This document shows, one piece after another, positions 7,977 through 16,703 of a DNA stretch of 64,000 nt; position 1 is the stretch's first letter; each line of letters begins with the position of its first letter. A program made the translations under genes and the position numbers. The notes below the pieces were generated by a model that made no database searches, had not been told where the DNA came from, and worked only from the letters and a program-made list of their open reading frames with translations. Source of the DNA: Streptomyces narbonensis (GTDB taxonomy: Bacteria > Actinomycetota > Actinomycetes > Streptomycetales > Streptomycetaceae); contig NZ_BMSF01000013.1 in the NCBI RefSeq assembly GCF_014649015.1, positions 62,001 through 126,000 on the forward strand. Reading direction: 5' to 3'.

Positions 7977-9335
7977 TCAGGCCGTCGTGCAGTACTGGGC
8001 CTGCTTGCCGATCGAGCGGTACATGCAATCCGCGTTTTCCAGAAGCTGGAGGACGGCGTCGCGGTTGCGGCTCGTCTCGCGCTCGATGACCTCGTCGGGC
8101 GGGTAGAAGCCGCCGCCCCAGGAGGAGGCCGGGTACATCTCGAACGTGTAGCCGAAGATCCTGTGCGCGCCCCACAGGTAGTCGTCGATCGAGCCGTCCG
8201 TGATGTAGAGGTCGCTGGACTGCTCGGGCGTGTAGCCGTTGCTCGCGGCCATCTTGCCGCCGACGGTCGCGAAGGCGTCGCGGTCGTCCTTCGTCATGCC
8301 CGTGGCGGTGTCCGCGGTCGTCCAGCCGAAGGGCCAGAGGACCAGTTCGCTGTACGTGTGGAAGTCGATGGCCGCGGTGATCTGCTGCTTGCCGCCGACG
8401 ACCCGCGAGCGGACGAAGTCGGCGACGACCTTCACCTCGGGGGCCGACTCGGGGGCCGCGCCCCGGTACGTCTCCGAGCTCTTGGAGCCGGAGGAGCCGC
8501 CGCAGCAGCCCCACTTGTAGTTCCAGTTCCGGTTCATGTCCGTACCGATGTACGAGGAGCCGGAGTTGGGCTGCCGGTTCTTGCGCCAGCTCCGGTACGA
8601 ACCGGAGGCGATGTCGTACTCGCCGCCGTCCGGGTTGAGGTCCGGGACGATCCAGATCTCGCGCCCGTTCACGGCGTTGGTGACCCGGGAGTCGCTGCCG
8701 TAGCCCGCGCCGAGCTCGCGCAGGAGGTAGAGCGCCATCTCGACCGTGAGGTGCTCGCGGGCGTGCTGGTGGTGGGTGAAGAGGACCTCGGGCTCGTTCT
8801 CGTCGGTGGCGACGTTGTCGCTGATCTTGATCGCGACGATGTCCCGGCCCTGGTACGTCTTTCCGATCACCTGCTTGCGCATGATCGACGGGTACTGGGC
8901 GAGGCGCTGGTCGATCTCCGCGTTCATCTCCGCGAAGTTGTGGTACTTCGAGTCGGCGGAGGGGAAGTCGAGCGGGCCGAGGCTCTGGTCCTGGGCGGTC
9001 TTCCGGTTCGGCGGGCCGGGCAGGGCGACCGGCTTGTGGCCGAGTGCCTTGAGCCGGGCGAGCTGTTCGGTGTTGGCGCTGACGACGACCGCGCGGGCGT
9101 CGACCTCGTCGATCGAGACGCCGGTGGCGGTCAGCGCGGTGCGGGCGGCGACGGTGGACGGTCCGGCGATCTCGTACTGCCGGATCACCTCCTCGGCGCC
9201 GGAGGCGATGCGGGCGGCGGTCGGCGCCGGGTCGGCCCCGGCGGGTGAGGAGAGGGCGGAGAGGGGTGCCGCGAGGGCGAGCGCCACGAGGGCCGCGAGG
9301 GTGGCGGACCTTCTGCCGCGGGTGGGACGTCGCAT
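7977..9335 (-). CDS. Secreted M14 zinc carboxypeptidase
   Basis: I place the start at the ATG at 9335 because GGAGACACC lies just upstream and the protein then begins with a clean signal peptide (Arg-rich, hydrophobic core, ending near SSPAGADPAP). The 452-residue product has the zinc motif HHQHAREHLTVEM (HxxE), the NPDGGEYD and MNRNW substrate-binding motifs, AAIDFHTYSEL with the third zinc His, and a C-terminal catalytic Glu region (YTFEMYP). It is close to Streptomyces carboxypeptidase SG/T enzymes that trim C-terminal residues from peptides outside the cell. The leader between the signal peptide and catalytic domain may be a propeptide. Confidence 0.93.
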   Translation of the reverse strand: MRRPTRGRRSATLAALVALALAAPLSALSSPAGADPAPTAARIASGAEEVIRQYEIAGPSTVAARTALTATGVSIDEVDARAVVVSANTEQLARLKALGHKPVALPGPPNRKTAQDQSLGPLDFPSADSKYHNFAEMNAEIDQRLAQYPSIMRKQVIGKTYQGRDIVAIKISDNVATDENEPEVLFTHHQHAREHLTVEMALYLLRELGAGYGSDSRVTNAVNGREIWIVPDLNPDGGEYDIASGSYRSWRKNRQPNSGSSYIGTDMNRNWNYKWGCCGGSSGSKSSETYRGAAPESAPEVKVVADFVRSRVVGGKQQITAAIDFHTYSELVLWPFGWTTADTATGMTKDDRDAFATVGGKMAASNGYTPEQSSDLYITDGSIDDYLWGAHRIFGYTFEMYPASSWGGGFYPPDEVIERETSRNRDAVLQLLENADCMYRSIGKQAQYCTTA

Positions 9336-9452
9336 GGTGTCTCCTGGGTGGGGAGTGTGGGGGAGTGCGACAAACTCGTGCGGGTGTCCGGCCACATGGT
9401 GAAGCCATGTCATGGACCGGTCAAGATGTCGAGTTCGGCCATACTGTCCCGC

Positions 9453-10791
9453 GTGGGGACCCTCATCGGCAGATACGTCATCGAGCACAAGCTAGGCGAA
9501 GGCGGCATGGGAACCGTCTACCTGGCCCGATCGCGCGGCGGGCGCCGTCGCCGTCAAGGTCGCACGGCCGGAACTCGCCTCCGACCCGTCCTTCCGCGAG
9601 CGCTTCCGCGCCGAGGTCGCGGCGGCCCGTCGGGTCGGCGGCTTCCACACCGCGCAGGTCGTCGACGCCGACCCCGAAGCCGAGGCGCCCTGGCTCGCCA
9701 CCGCCTACATCCCCGGACCCACCCTCTCGGGCCTCCTCGCCGCCCAAGGGCCGATGGGGGAGCCGGCGCTGAGCTCGCTGGGGGCCGCGCTCGCCGAGGC
9801 CCTGGAGGCCATCCACGCCTGCGGGCTCGTCCACCGGGACCTCAAGCCCGGCAACATCGTCATGGCTCCCGACGGGCCCCGGGTGCTGGACTTCGGGATC
9901 GCCCGCGCCCTGGAGTCGACCCGCCTCACCGCCACCGGCTCCGCCTTCGGCACCCCCGGCTACCTGGCGCCCGAGCAGGCGCTGGGCGAGGAGGTGACGG
10001 GCGCCGCGGACGTCTTCGCACTCGGCGCCGTGCTCGTCGCCGCGGCGGGCGGGCGGCCCTTCGGGGACGGTACGCCGATGGGGCTCATGTACCGGTCGGT
10101 GCACGAGGCGCCGGACCTCGCAATGGTGCCGGAGGCGCTGCGGGGGCTCGTGGGGCGCTGCCTCGAGAAGAACCCGGCGGAGCGGCCTACGCCGGACGAG
10201 ATCCTGGATGTACTCGGTGCGGGTGCGGGTGCGGGTGCGGGTGCGGGTGCGGGTGCGGGTGCGGGTGCGGGTGCCGGTGCCGGGGCTGAGGCCGACGTCG
10301 GCGTCGGCGTTGGCGTGGCGGCCGTCGACGCGCGGCCCATGCCCGCCGATGCGATCCCGCCGTCCATCCCCGCGCCGCCGACGCCCGCTGATGCTCTGCC
10401 CACGCAGACGGCCGGTGTCCAGGACGCCGTCCCCACCCCCGTACCGCACCCCGCCCCCGTACCGCACCCCGCCACCCTCGTCGTACCCCCGCAGCCCTCC
10501 GCGCCGCCGCTGCCCGGGCCGGAATTCGTCGCCGCCGACCCGAACTCCGGGATCGCCGTCGACGCGAGCGGGGTGTCCCTGCACCTCTTCGGCGAGGAGG
10601 CCGACTTCGTCTGGGCCGAGGTAAGGGCCGTGCGGTACGAACGCTTCCGGCGCGGGCGCGCGCTGCGCGTGGCCGTCACTCTCCACGACGGCTCGGTCTA
10701 CGACTGCGAGGTCGACGGTCGCCGTGCCGCCCGGGTCGACGAGTGGATCCTCCGGCTCGGCATGGCGCTCGCCCGGTACCTGCCCGCGTGA
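9453..10791 (+). pseudogene. Ser/Thr protein kinase, frameshifted near the ATP-binding lysine
   Basis: Two frames together make one kinase. From the GTG at 9453 the frame reads IGRYVIEHKLGEGGMGTVYLARS (glycine loop). Near 9537-9547 homology jumps to the +1 frame, which reads AVAVKVARPELASD (catalytic Lys), then HRDLKPGNIV, LDFGIAR and a C-terminal tail to 10791. Comparison with relatives that read RSRGGRAVAVKV suggests two bases (GC) are missing from the G/C-rich run, or one G was gained. No restart with a ribosome site precedes the second part, so a functional kinase would need frameshifting, or the sequence carries an error. After the kinase domain come a Gly-Ala repeat and a Pro-rich linker; no membrane segment was seen. 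Confidence 0.85.
10221..10280. repeat. GGGTGC hexanucleotide microsatellite in the kinase linker
   Basis: Nine perfect GGGTGC units (10221-10274) plus one imperfect unit follow the kinase domain and encode a Gly-Ala run in the kinase frame. Being a multiple of three, unit gain or loss changes linker length without shifting frame. Confidence 0.95.
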
Positions 10792-10798
10792 GGACACG

Positions 10799-10832
10799 GC
10801 GCCGCGCCGCCGGGGGAGCGGCGGCGCGGCGC
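10799..10832. terminator. Bidirectional hairpin between kinase and chitinase genes
   Basis: Perfect 13-bp stem (10799-10811 with 10820-10832) and 8-nt loop in the 58-bp spacer between the convergent kinase and chitinase genes; it can serve both strands. No U-tract. Confidence 0.7.
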
Positions 10833-10849
10833 GGTCGACTCGCCTGCCG

Positions 10850-12565
10850 TTACGGCAGGTTGTGCACGTGCGGACCCACCGCGTTCGACCAGGCGTTGCC
10901 GGCCGTCGCGTCCCAGTTGGTCGACCAGGTCATCGCGCCGCGCAGCGTCGGCCAGGCCTGGGCCGGCTTGTAGGTGCCGCAGCCGGTGAGCTTGGTCAGG
11001 CAGTCGAGCGCGTTCTTCACGATCTGCGGGTCGACGTAGCCGCTGCCCGCGCCCCGCGTGGAGGCGGGGACGCCCAGGCCGACCTGGGACGGGGCGAGGC
11101 CGCCCTGGATCTGGATGCAGGCGAGCGCGGTGAGGAAGTCCACCGAGCCCTGGCTGTAGACCTTGCCGTCACAGCCGAGCATCGAACCGCTGTTGTAGTA
11201 CTGCATGTTGACGACCGTGAGGATGTCCTTCACGGCGAGCGCCGTCTTGAAGTACTCGGTGCCGGTGTTCTGCATGTCGATGGTCTGCGGGGCCATCGTC
11301 AGGACCATGGTGGAGCCCGCCTTGGCGGAGAGCTGGCGCAGCGCCTTGGTCAGGTAGGTGGAGTTGATGCCGTGCTCCAGGTCGATGTCGACCCCGTTGA
11401 AGCCGTACTCCTGCATCAGGGCGTAGGCGCTGTTCGCGAAGGCGGTGGCGGAGGCGTCGCTGTTGATCGTGACGTTCCCCTTCTCGCCGCCGACCGAGAT
11501 GATGACGGACTTGCCGGCCGCCTTCTTGGCCGCGATGTCGGCCTTGAAGTCGGCGGTGGAGGCGTAGCCGACGGCCGGGTCGAGGTTGAAGACGATCTGG
11601 CCGGGCGTGGCGGTCGAGTCGGCGAAGGAGACGGCGATGATGTCGTACTGCGACTGCACGTCCCGCAGCTTCTGGACGGTCGCGCCGTTGTTGAAGTTCT
11701 GCCAGTAGCCGGTCAGTGCGTGCTTGGGCACGGCCGGGCCGGGGCCGGGGTCGGTGACCTTGGCGGTCCGCGCGGACACGGCGGAGGACTTCGCGGACTC
11801 GCCGGCGGAGTTCGTCGCGGCGACCTGGAACTGGTAGGCGGTGTCGGCGGTGAGACCGGAGACGGTCGTCGAAGTGCCCGTGACGGCCTGGGGGTTGGCG
11901 CCGTCGCGGTACACCTTGTAGCCGGTGGCGCCGGAGACGGCGGTCCAGCTCAGGTCGACGGAGGAGGAGGTGACGCCGCCCGCGGTGAGGCCGGCCGGGG
12001 TGGCGGGGACGACCGGGTCGGGGTCCTGGCCGCCACCGCCGTCGGGGCCGAAGACGGAGACGTCGTCGACGGAGTACGGGGTGGTGCCGTACCAGCCGTG
12101 GGTGTAGACCTCGACGGAGGTGGTGCTCGCGCCGGTCGTGAAGCTGGTGGTGAGCTGCTTCCAGGCGGCGCTGTCGGGTGTCCAGGTGGAGACGCTGCCG
12201 GAGCCGGTCCCGGTGCCGCTCGCGCCGAGGTAGGCGTATCCGCCCTGGACCCAGGCGCTCAGCGTGTACGTGGAGTTGGGCTTGACGGTCACGGTCTGCA
12301 CGCACTTGGCGTTGTCGAGACCGGCCGGGGTGGCCCGCAGGGCGCCGGCCCCGGTGCGTACGGGCGAGGAGACGGCGGCGCCGCTCCCGGCCGAACAGGA
12401 CCAGTTGGCGAGGCCGTTCTCGAACCCGGCGTTCTTGGCGACGTTCACGTCGGCGGCCTGGGCGGTGCCGGCTCCGCCGACGAGGACGAGCCCGGATCCG
12501 ACGGCGATCGCGAGGGCTCCGCCGAGCCATCGACGTCCGTGAGGGCGGGTGGTGGTGCGGTCCAC
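10850..12565 (-). CDS. Secreted GH18 chitinase with carbohydrate-binding and FnIII domains
   Basis: The GTG at 12565 is preferred over an ATG six bases earlier because GGAGG then has 6-bp spacing. The product has a signal peptide (ending TAQAADV), a cellulose/chitin-binding beta-sandwich (about residues 40-175, with NAGFENGLANW at its start), a fibronectin III domain (about 185-275) and a GH18 barrel. The catalytic motif reads FNGVDIDLEHG: the proton-donor Glu and the last two Asp are present, while the first Asp of DGxDxDxE is Asn. It hydrolyses chitin outside the cell. A DasR-type operator lies 123 bp upstream, so induction by chitin-derived glucosamine phosphates is expected. Confidence 0.94.
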   Translation of the reverse strand: MDRTTTRPHGRRWLGGALAIAVGSGLVLVGGAGTAQAADVNVAKNAGFENGLANWSCSAGSGAAVSSPVRTGAGALRATPAGLDNAKCVQTVTVKPNSTYTLSAWVQGGYAYLGASGTGTGSGSVSTWTPDSAAWKQLTTSFTTGASTTSVEVYTHGWYGTTPYSVDDVSVFGPDGGGGQDPDPVVPATPAGLTAGGVTSSSVDLSWTAVSGATGYKVYRDGANPQAVTGTSTTVSGLTADTAYQFQVAATNSAGESAKSSAVSARTAKVTDPGPGPAVPKHALTGYWQNFNNGATVQKLRDVQSQYDIIAVSFADSTATPGQIVFNLDPAVGYASTADFKADIAAKKAAGKSVIISVGGEKGNVTINSDASATAFANSAYALMQEYGFNGVDIDLEHGINSTYLTKALRQLSAKAGSTMVLTMAPQTIDMQNTGTEYFKTALAVKDILTVVNMQYYNSGSMLGCDGKVYSQGSVDFLTALACIQIQGGLAPSQVGLGVPASTRGAGSGYVDPQIVKNALDCLTKLTGCGTYKPAQAWPTLRGAMTWSTNWDATAGNAWSNAVGPHVHNLP

Positions 12566-12687
12566 GTGCATCCTCCGGTGGGGGAGTTGGGGATGTGGAG
12601 GTGCCGTACGTCGTCGTACGGAGGGGCTCGTACGGGGGTACGAGCCTGGTGCGGGGTGCGGACGGTGGCCACCGTTGTCGGAACAAG

Positions 12688-12701
12688 TTGGTCCAGACCA
12701 A
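12688..12701. promoter_or_regulatory. DasR-responsive element (dre) upstream of the chitinase gene
   Basis: TTGGTCCAGACCAA is a near-perfect palindrome matching the dre core TGGTCTAGACCA, with one changed base in the centre. It is 123 bp upstream of the minus-strand chitinase start. DasR represses chitinase genes until GlcN-6-P accumulates; the site is seen, the regulation follows from the family. Confidence 0.85.
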
Positions 12702-12760
12702 TCGCGTTGTCAAGGCTTCCGACAACAAGGGGAGGTCGGCGGGGGTGACGTCGGCGCCCC

Positions 12761-12868
12761 GGGTCCGCCGCCGGGTCCGCCGCCGGGCCTGCCTCCGGGC
12801 CTGCCTCCGGGTCGGCCGCCGGGTCCGCCTCCGGGTCCGCCTCCGGGTCCGCCTCCGGGCCCGCCCCG
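12761..12868. repeat. 12-bp minisatellite between chitinase and pilus loci
   Basis: Eight 12-bp units, mainly GGGTCCGCCTCC and GGGCCTGCCTCC, plus one degenerate unit. It occupies the 476-bp intergenic region between divergent chitinase and Tad-locus genes, beyond the DasR site. The rest of this gap (about 12870-13041) carries likely promoter sequence for the Tad genes, including TAAAGT at 12941-12946, but no gene. Confidence 0.9.
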
Positions 12869-13041
12869 GACCCTTCCGGGGCCCGAAGAAAGTGAGGGGA
12901 GCTTGGCGGATTGTGTGTTCACCACCCCGGGTGACGTGGATAAAGTGCAGAGGCGGCGGCGCCCTTCGGTGACGCCGCGAACGCGGTAGGTGATCTGCGG
13001 CCCCCGGGAACTCCGGAGGCCGGAGGGGACGGGGGTCTGAC

Positions 13042-14127
13042 GTGCCGACAGCGATCGCGGTCACCAGCACCGACCTGGTGCTGCCGCCGACCGACCCCCA
13101 GACGCCGAACGCCGCCGTGCTCCCCGCCCCCGAGGGGCGGTCCCTCGACGCCTCCGTCGCCGACATGCAGCAACTCCTCGCGCGCTACGGCAGCGTGGTC
13201 GTCGTCTGCCCCACCTCCGCCCCCGCCGCCGTCGAGCGGCGCCTGCACGCCGTCCGGGCCCTCCTCGAAAGCGACCGGATCGCGCTGGTCAGGACCGACC
13301 TGCCGCCGCTCGGAGCGGCCGTACTGGTCCGCCAGTTAAGGCAACTCGCGGCCTGCGACTTCAGCCCCGGCGTGCTCGCCTCCGCCGCCAGACTGCTCGC
13401 CCACTACATCTACGCCGGTGCCGTACTCGGCTCGGTGTCCCGCCTCGACCGCGTACCCGTCAGCCTCTCCTCCCACCTCAAGGGCTGGCTGCCCGGCGCC
13501 CACTTCGCGGTCCTCGCCGGGCCCACGCCGCAGATCGTCCGGCTCGGCGGAGCGGGCGACCAGCGGCTCGCGGGTCCGGAGTTCGGCACACAGCTCCTCG
13601 TCGCGCGCGGTCAGCTCCAGACCGACTGGCCCGCCACCGCTCTCGTGCCCGCCTGGCAGATCCAGGGACCCGTCCAGGAGACGGCGCTGCCCGAGACCTC
13701 GCCCGGCTGGTGGGGCACCGGCAAGCTCGTGGAGTTCGCCGCGTACCTCCCCGACCTGCCGGTCCTCTACCAACTCGTCTCCTCCGTACGGCGCGAGGTC
13801 TGCCACTGGTGCGGCATGGAGCTCATCGGCGACCGCTGCGGCTTCTGCGCGGCCCCGTTGACGGCGTCGACGGGGCTCACGGGCCCGGCGCACGGGGCCG
13901 GGGAAGCGACCCAGGCGCTCGGTGCGGCCCGAGGCCCGGCACCGGCGCTCGACGCGGCCCCGGCTCGCGGGGTGGTCCCGGCACAGGGCGCGGTTCCGGC
14001 ACGAGGCGCGGGACCCGCCCTCGACGCGGTCCCGGCCCGGGGCGTCACACGGGCCCTGGGCGCGCCACCGGCCCACGCGGCGCGCCCCCTCCCGGGCCCC
14101 GCGATCGACCCCCGCACGGTCCCGTGA
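13042..14127 (+). CDS. Zinc-ribbon protein of unknown function at the head of the Tad locus
   Basis: A 361-residue protein starting with GTG behind a GGAGGGGACGGGGG tract. Residues 1-250 form an alpha/beta domain I do not recognise; CHWCGMELIGDRCGFC near residue 255 is a four-Cys zinc ribbon. From about residue 275 the tail consists of degenerate hexapeptides of the type AxGAxP. The same hexapeptide pattern resumes in the same frame just after the TGA (see 14136-14261). It is 223 bp upstream of the CpaB-like gene and probably cotranscribed, suggesting a pilus-related role; this is context only. Confidence 0.7.
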   Translation: MPTAIAVTSTDLVLPPTDPQTPNAAVLPAPEGRSLDASVADMQQLLARYGSVVVVCPTSAPAAVERRLHAVRALLESDRIALVRTDLPPLGAAVLVRQLRQLAACDFSPGVLASAARLLAHYIYAGAVLGSVSRLDRVPVSLSSHLKGWLPGAHFAVLAGPTPQIVRLGGAGDQRLAGPEFGTQLLVARGQLQTDWPATALVPAWQIQGPVQETALPETSPGWWGTGKLVEFAAYLPDLPVLYQLVSSVRREVCHWCGMELIGDRCGFCAAPLTASTGLTGPAHGAGEATQALGAARGPAPALDAAPARGVVPAQGAVPARGAGPALDAVPARGVTRALGAPPAHAARPLPGPAIDPRTVP

Positions 14128-14135
14128 GCGACGCC

Positions 14136-14261
14136 GGGCACGACTCCTGCCGCGGGCATGACTCCTGCTCCGGGCACGAGTCCTGCTCTCGGCGCGAGTC
14201 CTGCTCCGGGCGCGACTCCAGCCCCGGGTGCCACGCCCCCTCCGGGTGCCACTCCCACCCT
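14136..14261. repeat. 18-bp tandem repeat downstream of the zinc-ribbon gene
   Basis: Seven contiguous 18-bp units of consensus GGGCACGACTCCTGCTCC. In the frame of the upstream gene they read as hexapeptides such as PAPGAT, continuing the repeat tail seen before its stop codon at 14125-14127. The rest of the spacer to 14350 is Pro/Cys-rich in that frame and ends with the CpaB ribosome site. Confidence 0.9.
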
Positions 14262-14350
14262 GTGCGCCCCGCCCGCACCGTGCACCACCCCCGCCCCGTG
14301 CGCCACCCCCGTCCGCCCAGACCCACGGATCCGATCGAGGAAGTACGGTC

Positions 14351-15058
14351 ATGAACTCCCGCCAGCGCCGCGGCGTGATCCTCCTGCTGCTCTCCGTCCT
14401 GTGCGCCCTCGGCGCCTTCGTCGGCGTCCTCACGGTCATCAGCGACGTGAACTCGAAGGTCGGCCCCGAGGTCACCGCGTACCGGCTCACGGACAACGTG
14501 GCCCCCTACGCCCCCCTGAGAGCAGACCAGTTCGAGAAGATCTCGATGCCCAAGCGCTGGCTCTCCGCCACCGCCGTCACCGATCTCCGCAAGATCGAGG
14601 GCAGGATCGCCGTCACCGAGCTCAAGAAGGGCTCCCTCCTCCAGAGCGACATGATCGTCGAGCGGCCCGAGCTCAAGCCCGGCGAGCAGGAGATCGCGAT
14701 CATGATCGACGCGGCGACCGGTGTCGCGGGCAAGATCAACGCCGGCGCCACCGTCAACATCTACGCAACCTTCGAAGGTGAGAAGAAGGGCGACCCCTCC
14801 CAGTCGCGGATGATCGTCGCCGGCGCCCGCGTCCTCTCCGTCGGCCGCCTCACCCCGATCAGCGACAGCAACGACCGCGCCGGCCGTGCCTCCAACGCCG
14901 TCCCGATCAGCTTCGCGCTCTCCACCCTCGACACCCAGCGCGTCGCGTACGCCGAGTCCTTCGCCGAGCACGTACGCCTCGCCCTCGTCGCCCCCACCAC
15001 CGGCGGCGCCCCGGCCGACCAGCGCGACCGCACCTACACGCTCGACAAGGACAAGTGA
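14351..15058 (+). CDS. CpaB/RcpC-like SAF-domain pilus assembly protein
   Basis: The ATG at 14351 follows AGGAAG with 7-bp spacing. 235 residues: an N-terminal membrane anchor (about 8-30), then a SAF domain (YAPLRADQFEKISMPKRW to IAVTELKKGSLLQSDMI) and a C-terminal domain with IMIDAATGVAGKINAGATVNIYATF. CpaB proteins act in the Tad/Flp pilus envelope channel. Without an outer membrane here, it probably sits on the outer face of the cytoplasmic membrane or binds cell wall. First clear structural gene of the locus. Confidence 0.85.
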   Translation: MNSRQRRGVILLLLSVLCALGAFVGVLTVISDVNSKVGPEVTAYRLTDNVAPYAPLRADQFEKISMPKRWLSATAVTDLRKIEGRIAVTELKKGSLLQSDMIVERPELKPGEQEIAIMIDAATGVAGKINAGATVNIYATFEGEKKGDPSQSRMIVAGARVLSVGRLTPISDSNDRAGRASNAVPISFALSTLDTQRVAYAESFAEHVRLALVAPTTGGAPADQRDRTYTLDKDK

Positions 15059-15065
15059 GGCCGGA

Positions 15066-16322
15066 ATGACCACCAGGATCCTGCCGGCCGTCGGTGACCC
15101 CGACGCGGCCCGGTCCGTCGTCACCCTGCTCAGCCAGCTGCCCGACGCCGAACCCGCCGCGCCCGTCACCGACTCCACCCAGCTCGTCGACACCCTCGCC
15201 CGGCTCGCCGCCGAGTCCCTCGACGAACTCCCCGAGGTCGTCCTCGTCCACGAGCGGATCGGACCCGTCCCCGCACTCGACGTCGTCCGCGAGGTCGCCC
15301 TCCGCTTCCCGGCCGTCGGCGTCGTCCTCATCACCGCAGACGCCAGCCCGGTCCTCTTCTCCGCCGCCATGGACTCCGGCGCGCGCGGCCTCGTCACCCT
15401 GCCCCTCGGATACGAGGAGCTCGCCAGCCGCGTGCAGGCCGCCGCCCAGTGGTCCGCGGGCGTCCGCCGCCACCTCGGCGCCGGGGCCGAGATCCCCACC
15501 GGACCAGGCGGCACCGTTGTCACGGTCAGCGGCGCCAAGGGCGGCGTCGGCACCACCGTCACCGCCGTCCACCTCGCCCTCGCCGCCCGTGCCTCCGGGC
15601 GGACCGTCGCCCTCCTCGACCTCGACCTCCAGGGCGGCGACATCGCCTCCTACCTCGACGTCCAGTTCCGCCGGTCGGCCGCCGACCTCGCGGCCATCGC
15701 CGACATCTCGCCCCGGGTCCTCCAGGACGCCGTCTTCGTCCACGAGACCGGCCTTGCCCTGCTCCTCGCCCCGGCGGAGGGCGAACGCGGCGAGGAGGTC
15801 ACCGACCGGTCCGCCCGCCAGATCGTCAGCGCCCTGCGCGCCCGGCACGAGGTCGTCGTCGTCGACTGCGGCTCCCAGCTCACCGGAGCCAACGCCGCCG
15901 CCATCGAGATGTCCGACACCGCCCTCCTCGTCACCACGCCGGACGTGGTCGCGGTGCGGGCCGCCAAGCGGACCGTACGGATGTGGGAACGCCTCCAGGT
16001 ACGCAAGGCCGAGGAGACCGTCACCCTCGTCAACCGCCACCACCGCTCCACCGAGATCCAGCCGCCGCTCGTCCAGAAGATCACCGGCACCCGGACGTCC
16101 GGCGTCTCCGTCCCCGCCAACTTCAAGGAGCTCCAGGCCGTCGTCGACGCGGGCCGGCTGCACGACCTGGACGCCAAGTCGACGGTCAAGCAGGCGCTGT
16201 GGGCGCTCGCGGGCGAGCTCGGCCTCGTCGGGCCCCCGGCCCCCCGCGAGACCGGCAAGCAGCTCGCCCGGGCCGGCGACCGGGGCTCGCTCGGGCTTCG
16301 GCGCCGCCACGGAGGCCGCTGA
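15066..16322 (+). CDS. cpaE: CpaE/TadZ-like pilus localisation ATPase
   Basis: 418 residues. The N-terminal third resembles a pseudo-receiver domain (VVLVHERIGPVPALDVVREV to GARGLVTLPLGYEEL). The C-terminal part is a MinD/ParA-like ATPase with a deviant Walker A motif GAKGGVGTTVTAVHLA and LDLDLQGGDIASYLDV. TadZ proteins place the pilus machine in the cell. It starts eight bases after cpaB and is followed three bases later by tadE. Confidence 0.9.
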   Translation: MTTRILPAVGDPDAARSVVTLLSQLPDAEPAAPVTDSTQLVDTLARLAAESLDELPEVVLVHERIGPVPALDVVREVALRFPAVGVVLITADASPVLFSAAMDSGARGLVTLPLGYEELASRVQAAAQWSAGVRRHLGAGAEIPTGPGGTVVTVSGAKGGVGTTVTAVHLALAARASGRTVALLDLDLQGGDIASYLDVQFRRSAADLAAIADISPRVLQDAVFVHETGLALLLAPAEGERGEEVTDRSARQIVSALRARHEVVVVDCGSQLTGANAAAIEMSDTALLVTTPDVVAVRAAKRTVRMWERLQVRKAEETVTLVNRHHRSTEIQPPLVQKITGTRTSGVSVPANFKELQAVVDAGRLHDLDAKSTVKQALWALAGELGLVGPPAPRETGKQLARAGDRGSLGLRRRHGGR

Positions 16323-16325
16323 GCC

Positions 16326-16703
16326 ATGCGGCCGACGATCCGGGACGGCGACGACAGGGGGCAGGTGGCGATCGAGTTCCTCGGCATGGTGCCGCTGATC
16401 CTGATCACGCTGGCGCTGCTGTGGCAGGTCGTTCTGGTGGGGTACACGTACACGCTGGCGGCGAATGCGGCGGATGAGGGGGCGCGGGCCTGCGCCGTCG
16501 GCAGCGACTACAACGAGGCTGCGCTGCGGCACCTGGACGGGGCGTGGAGGGACGGCGCGGTGGTGGGGGGCTGCTCCCCGAGCGGCGGGATGGCGAACCT
16601 GACCGTGGCGGTCTCGGTCCCCGTCCTCCTCCCGGGCGTGGGCGGCCTCTTCCGCGTGGACGCCACGGCGGGCGCGATCTCGGAGGAGGGCCTCAAACGA
16701 TGA
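16326..16703 (+). CDS. TadE-like pseudopilin, first copy
   Basis: 125 residues, with the TadE N-terminal pattern GQVAIEFLGMVPLILITLALLWQ followed by a short soluble domain containing two Cys. The Glu in AIEF corresponds to the conserved +5 Glu of prepilins, so processing by the A24 peptidase at 26739-27476 is likely. It overlaps the next tadE by 4 bp. Confidence 0.87.
   Translation: MRPTIRDGDDRGQVAIEFLGMVPLILITLALLWQVVLVGYTYTLAANAADEGARACAVGSDYNEAALRHLDGAWRDGAVVGGCSPSGGMANLTVAVSVPVLLPGVGGLFRVDATAGAISEEGLKR

Noticed and set aside
9348..10289. Single long + strand frame over the kinase start, ending in Cys-Gly repeats
   Set aside because: Only the first part, up to about 9537, matches a kinase; the remainder is out-of-frame translation including the hexanucleotide repeat. 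Treated as the first half of a frameshifted gene.
13767..14306. Minus-strand Gly/Ala/Val repeat protein opposite the zinc-ribbon gene tail
   Set aside because: It is the reverse translation of the 18-bp repeats; no ribosome site or promoter and no non-repetitive domain.
14158..14781. Pro/Ala-rich frame running from the 18-bp repeats into cpaB
   Set aside because: No ribosome site, and its second half overlaps the conserved CpaB sequence in another frame. Kept only as the repeat-tail observation.
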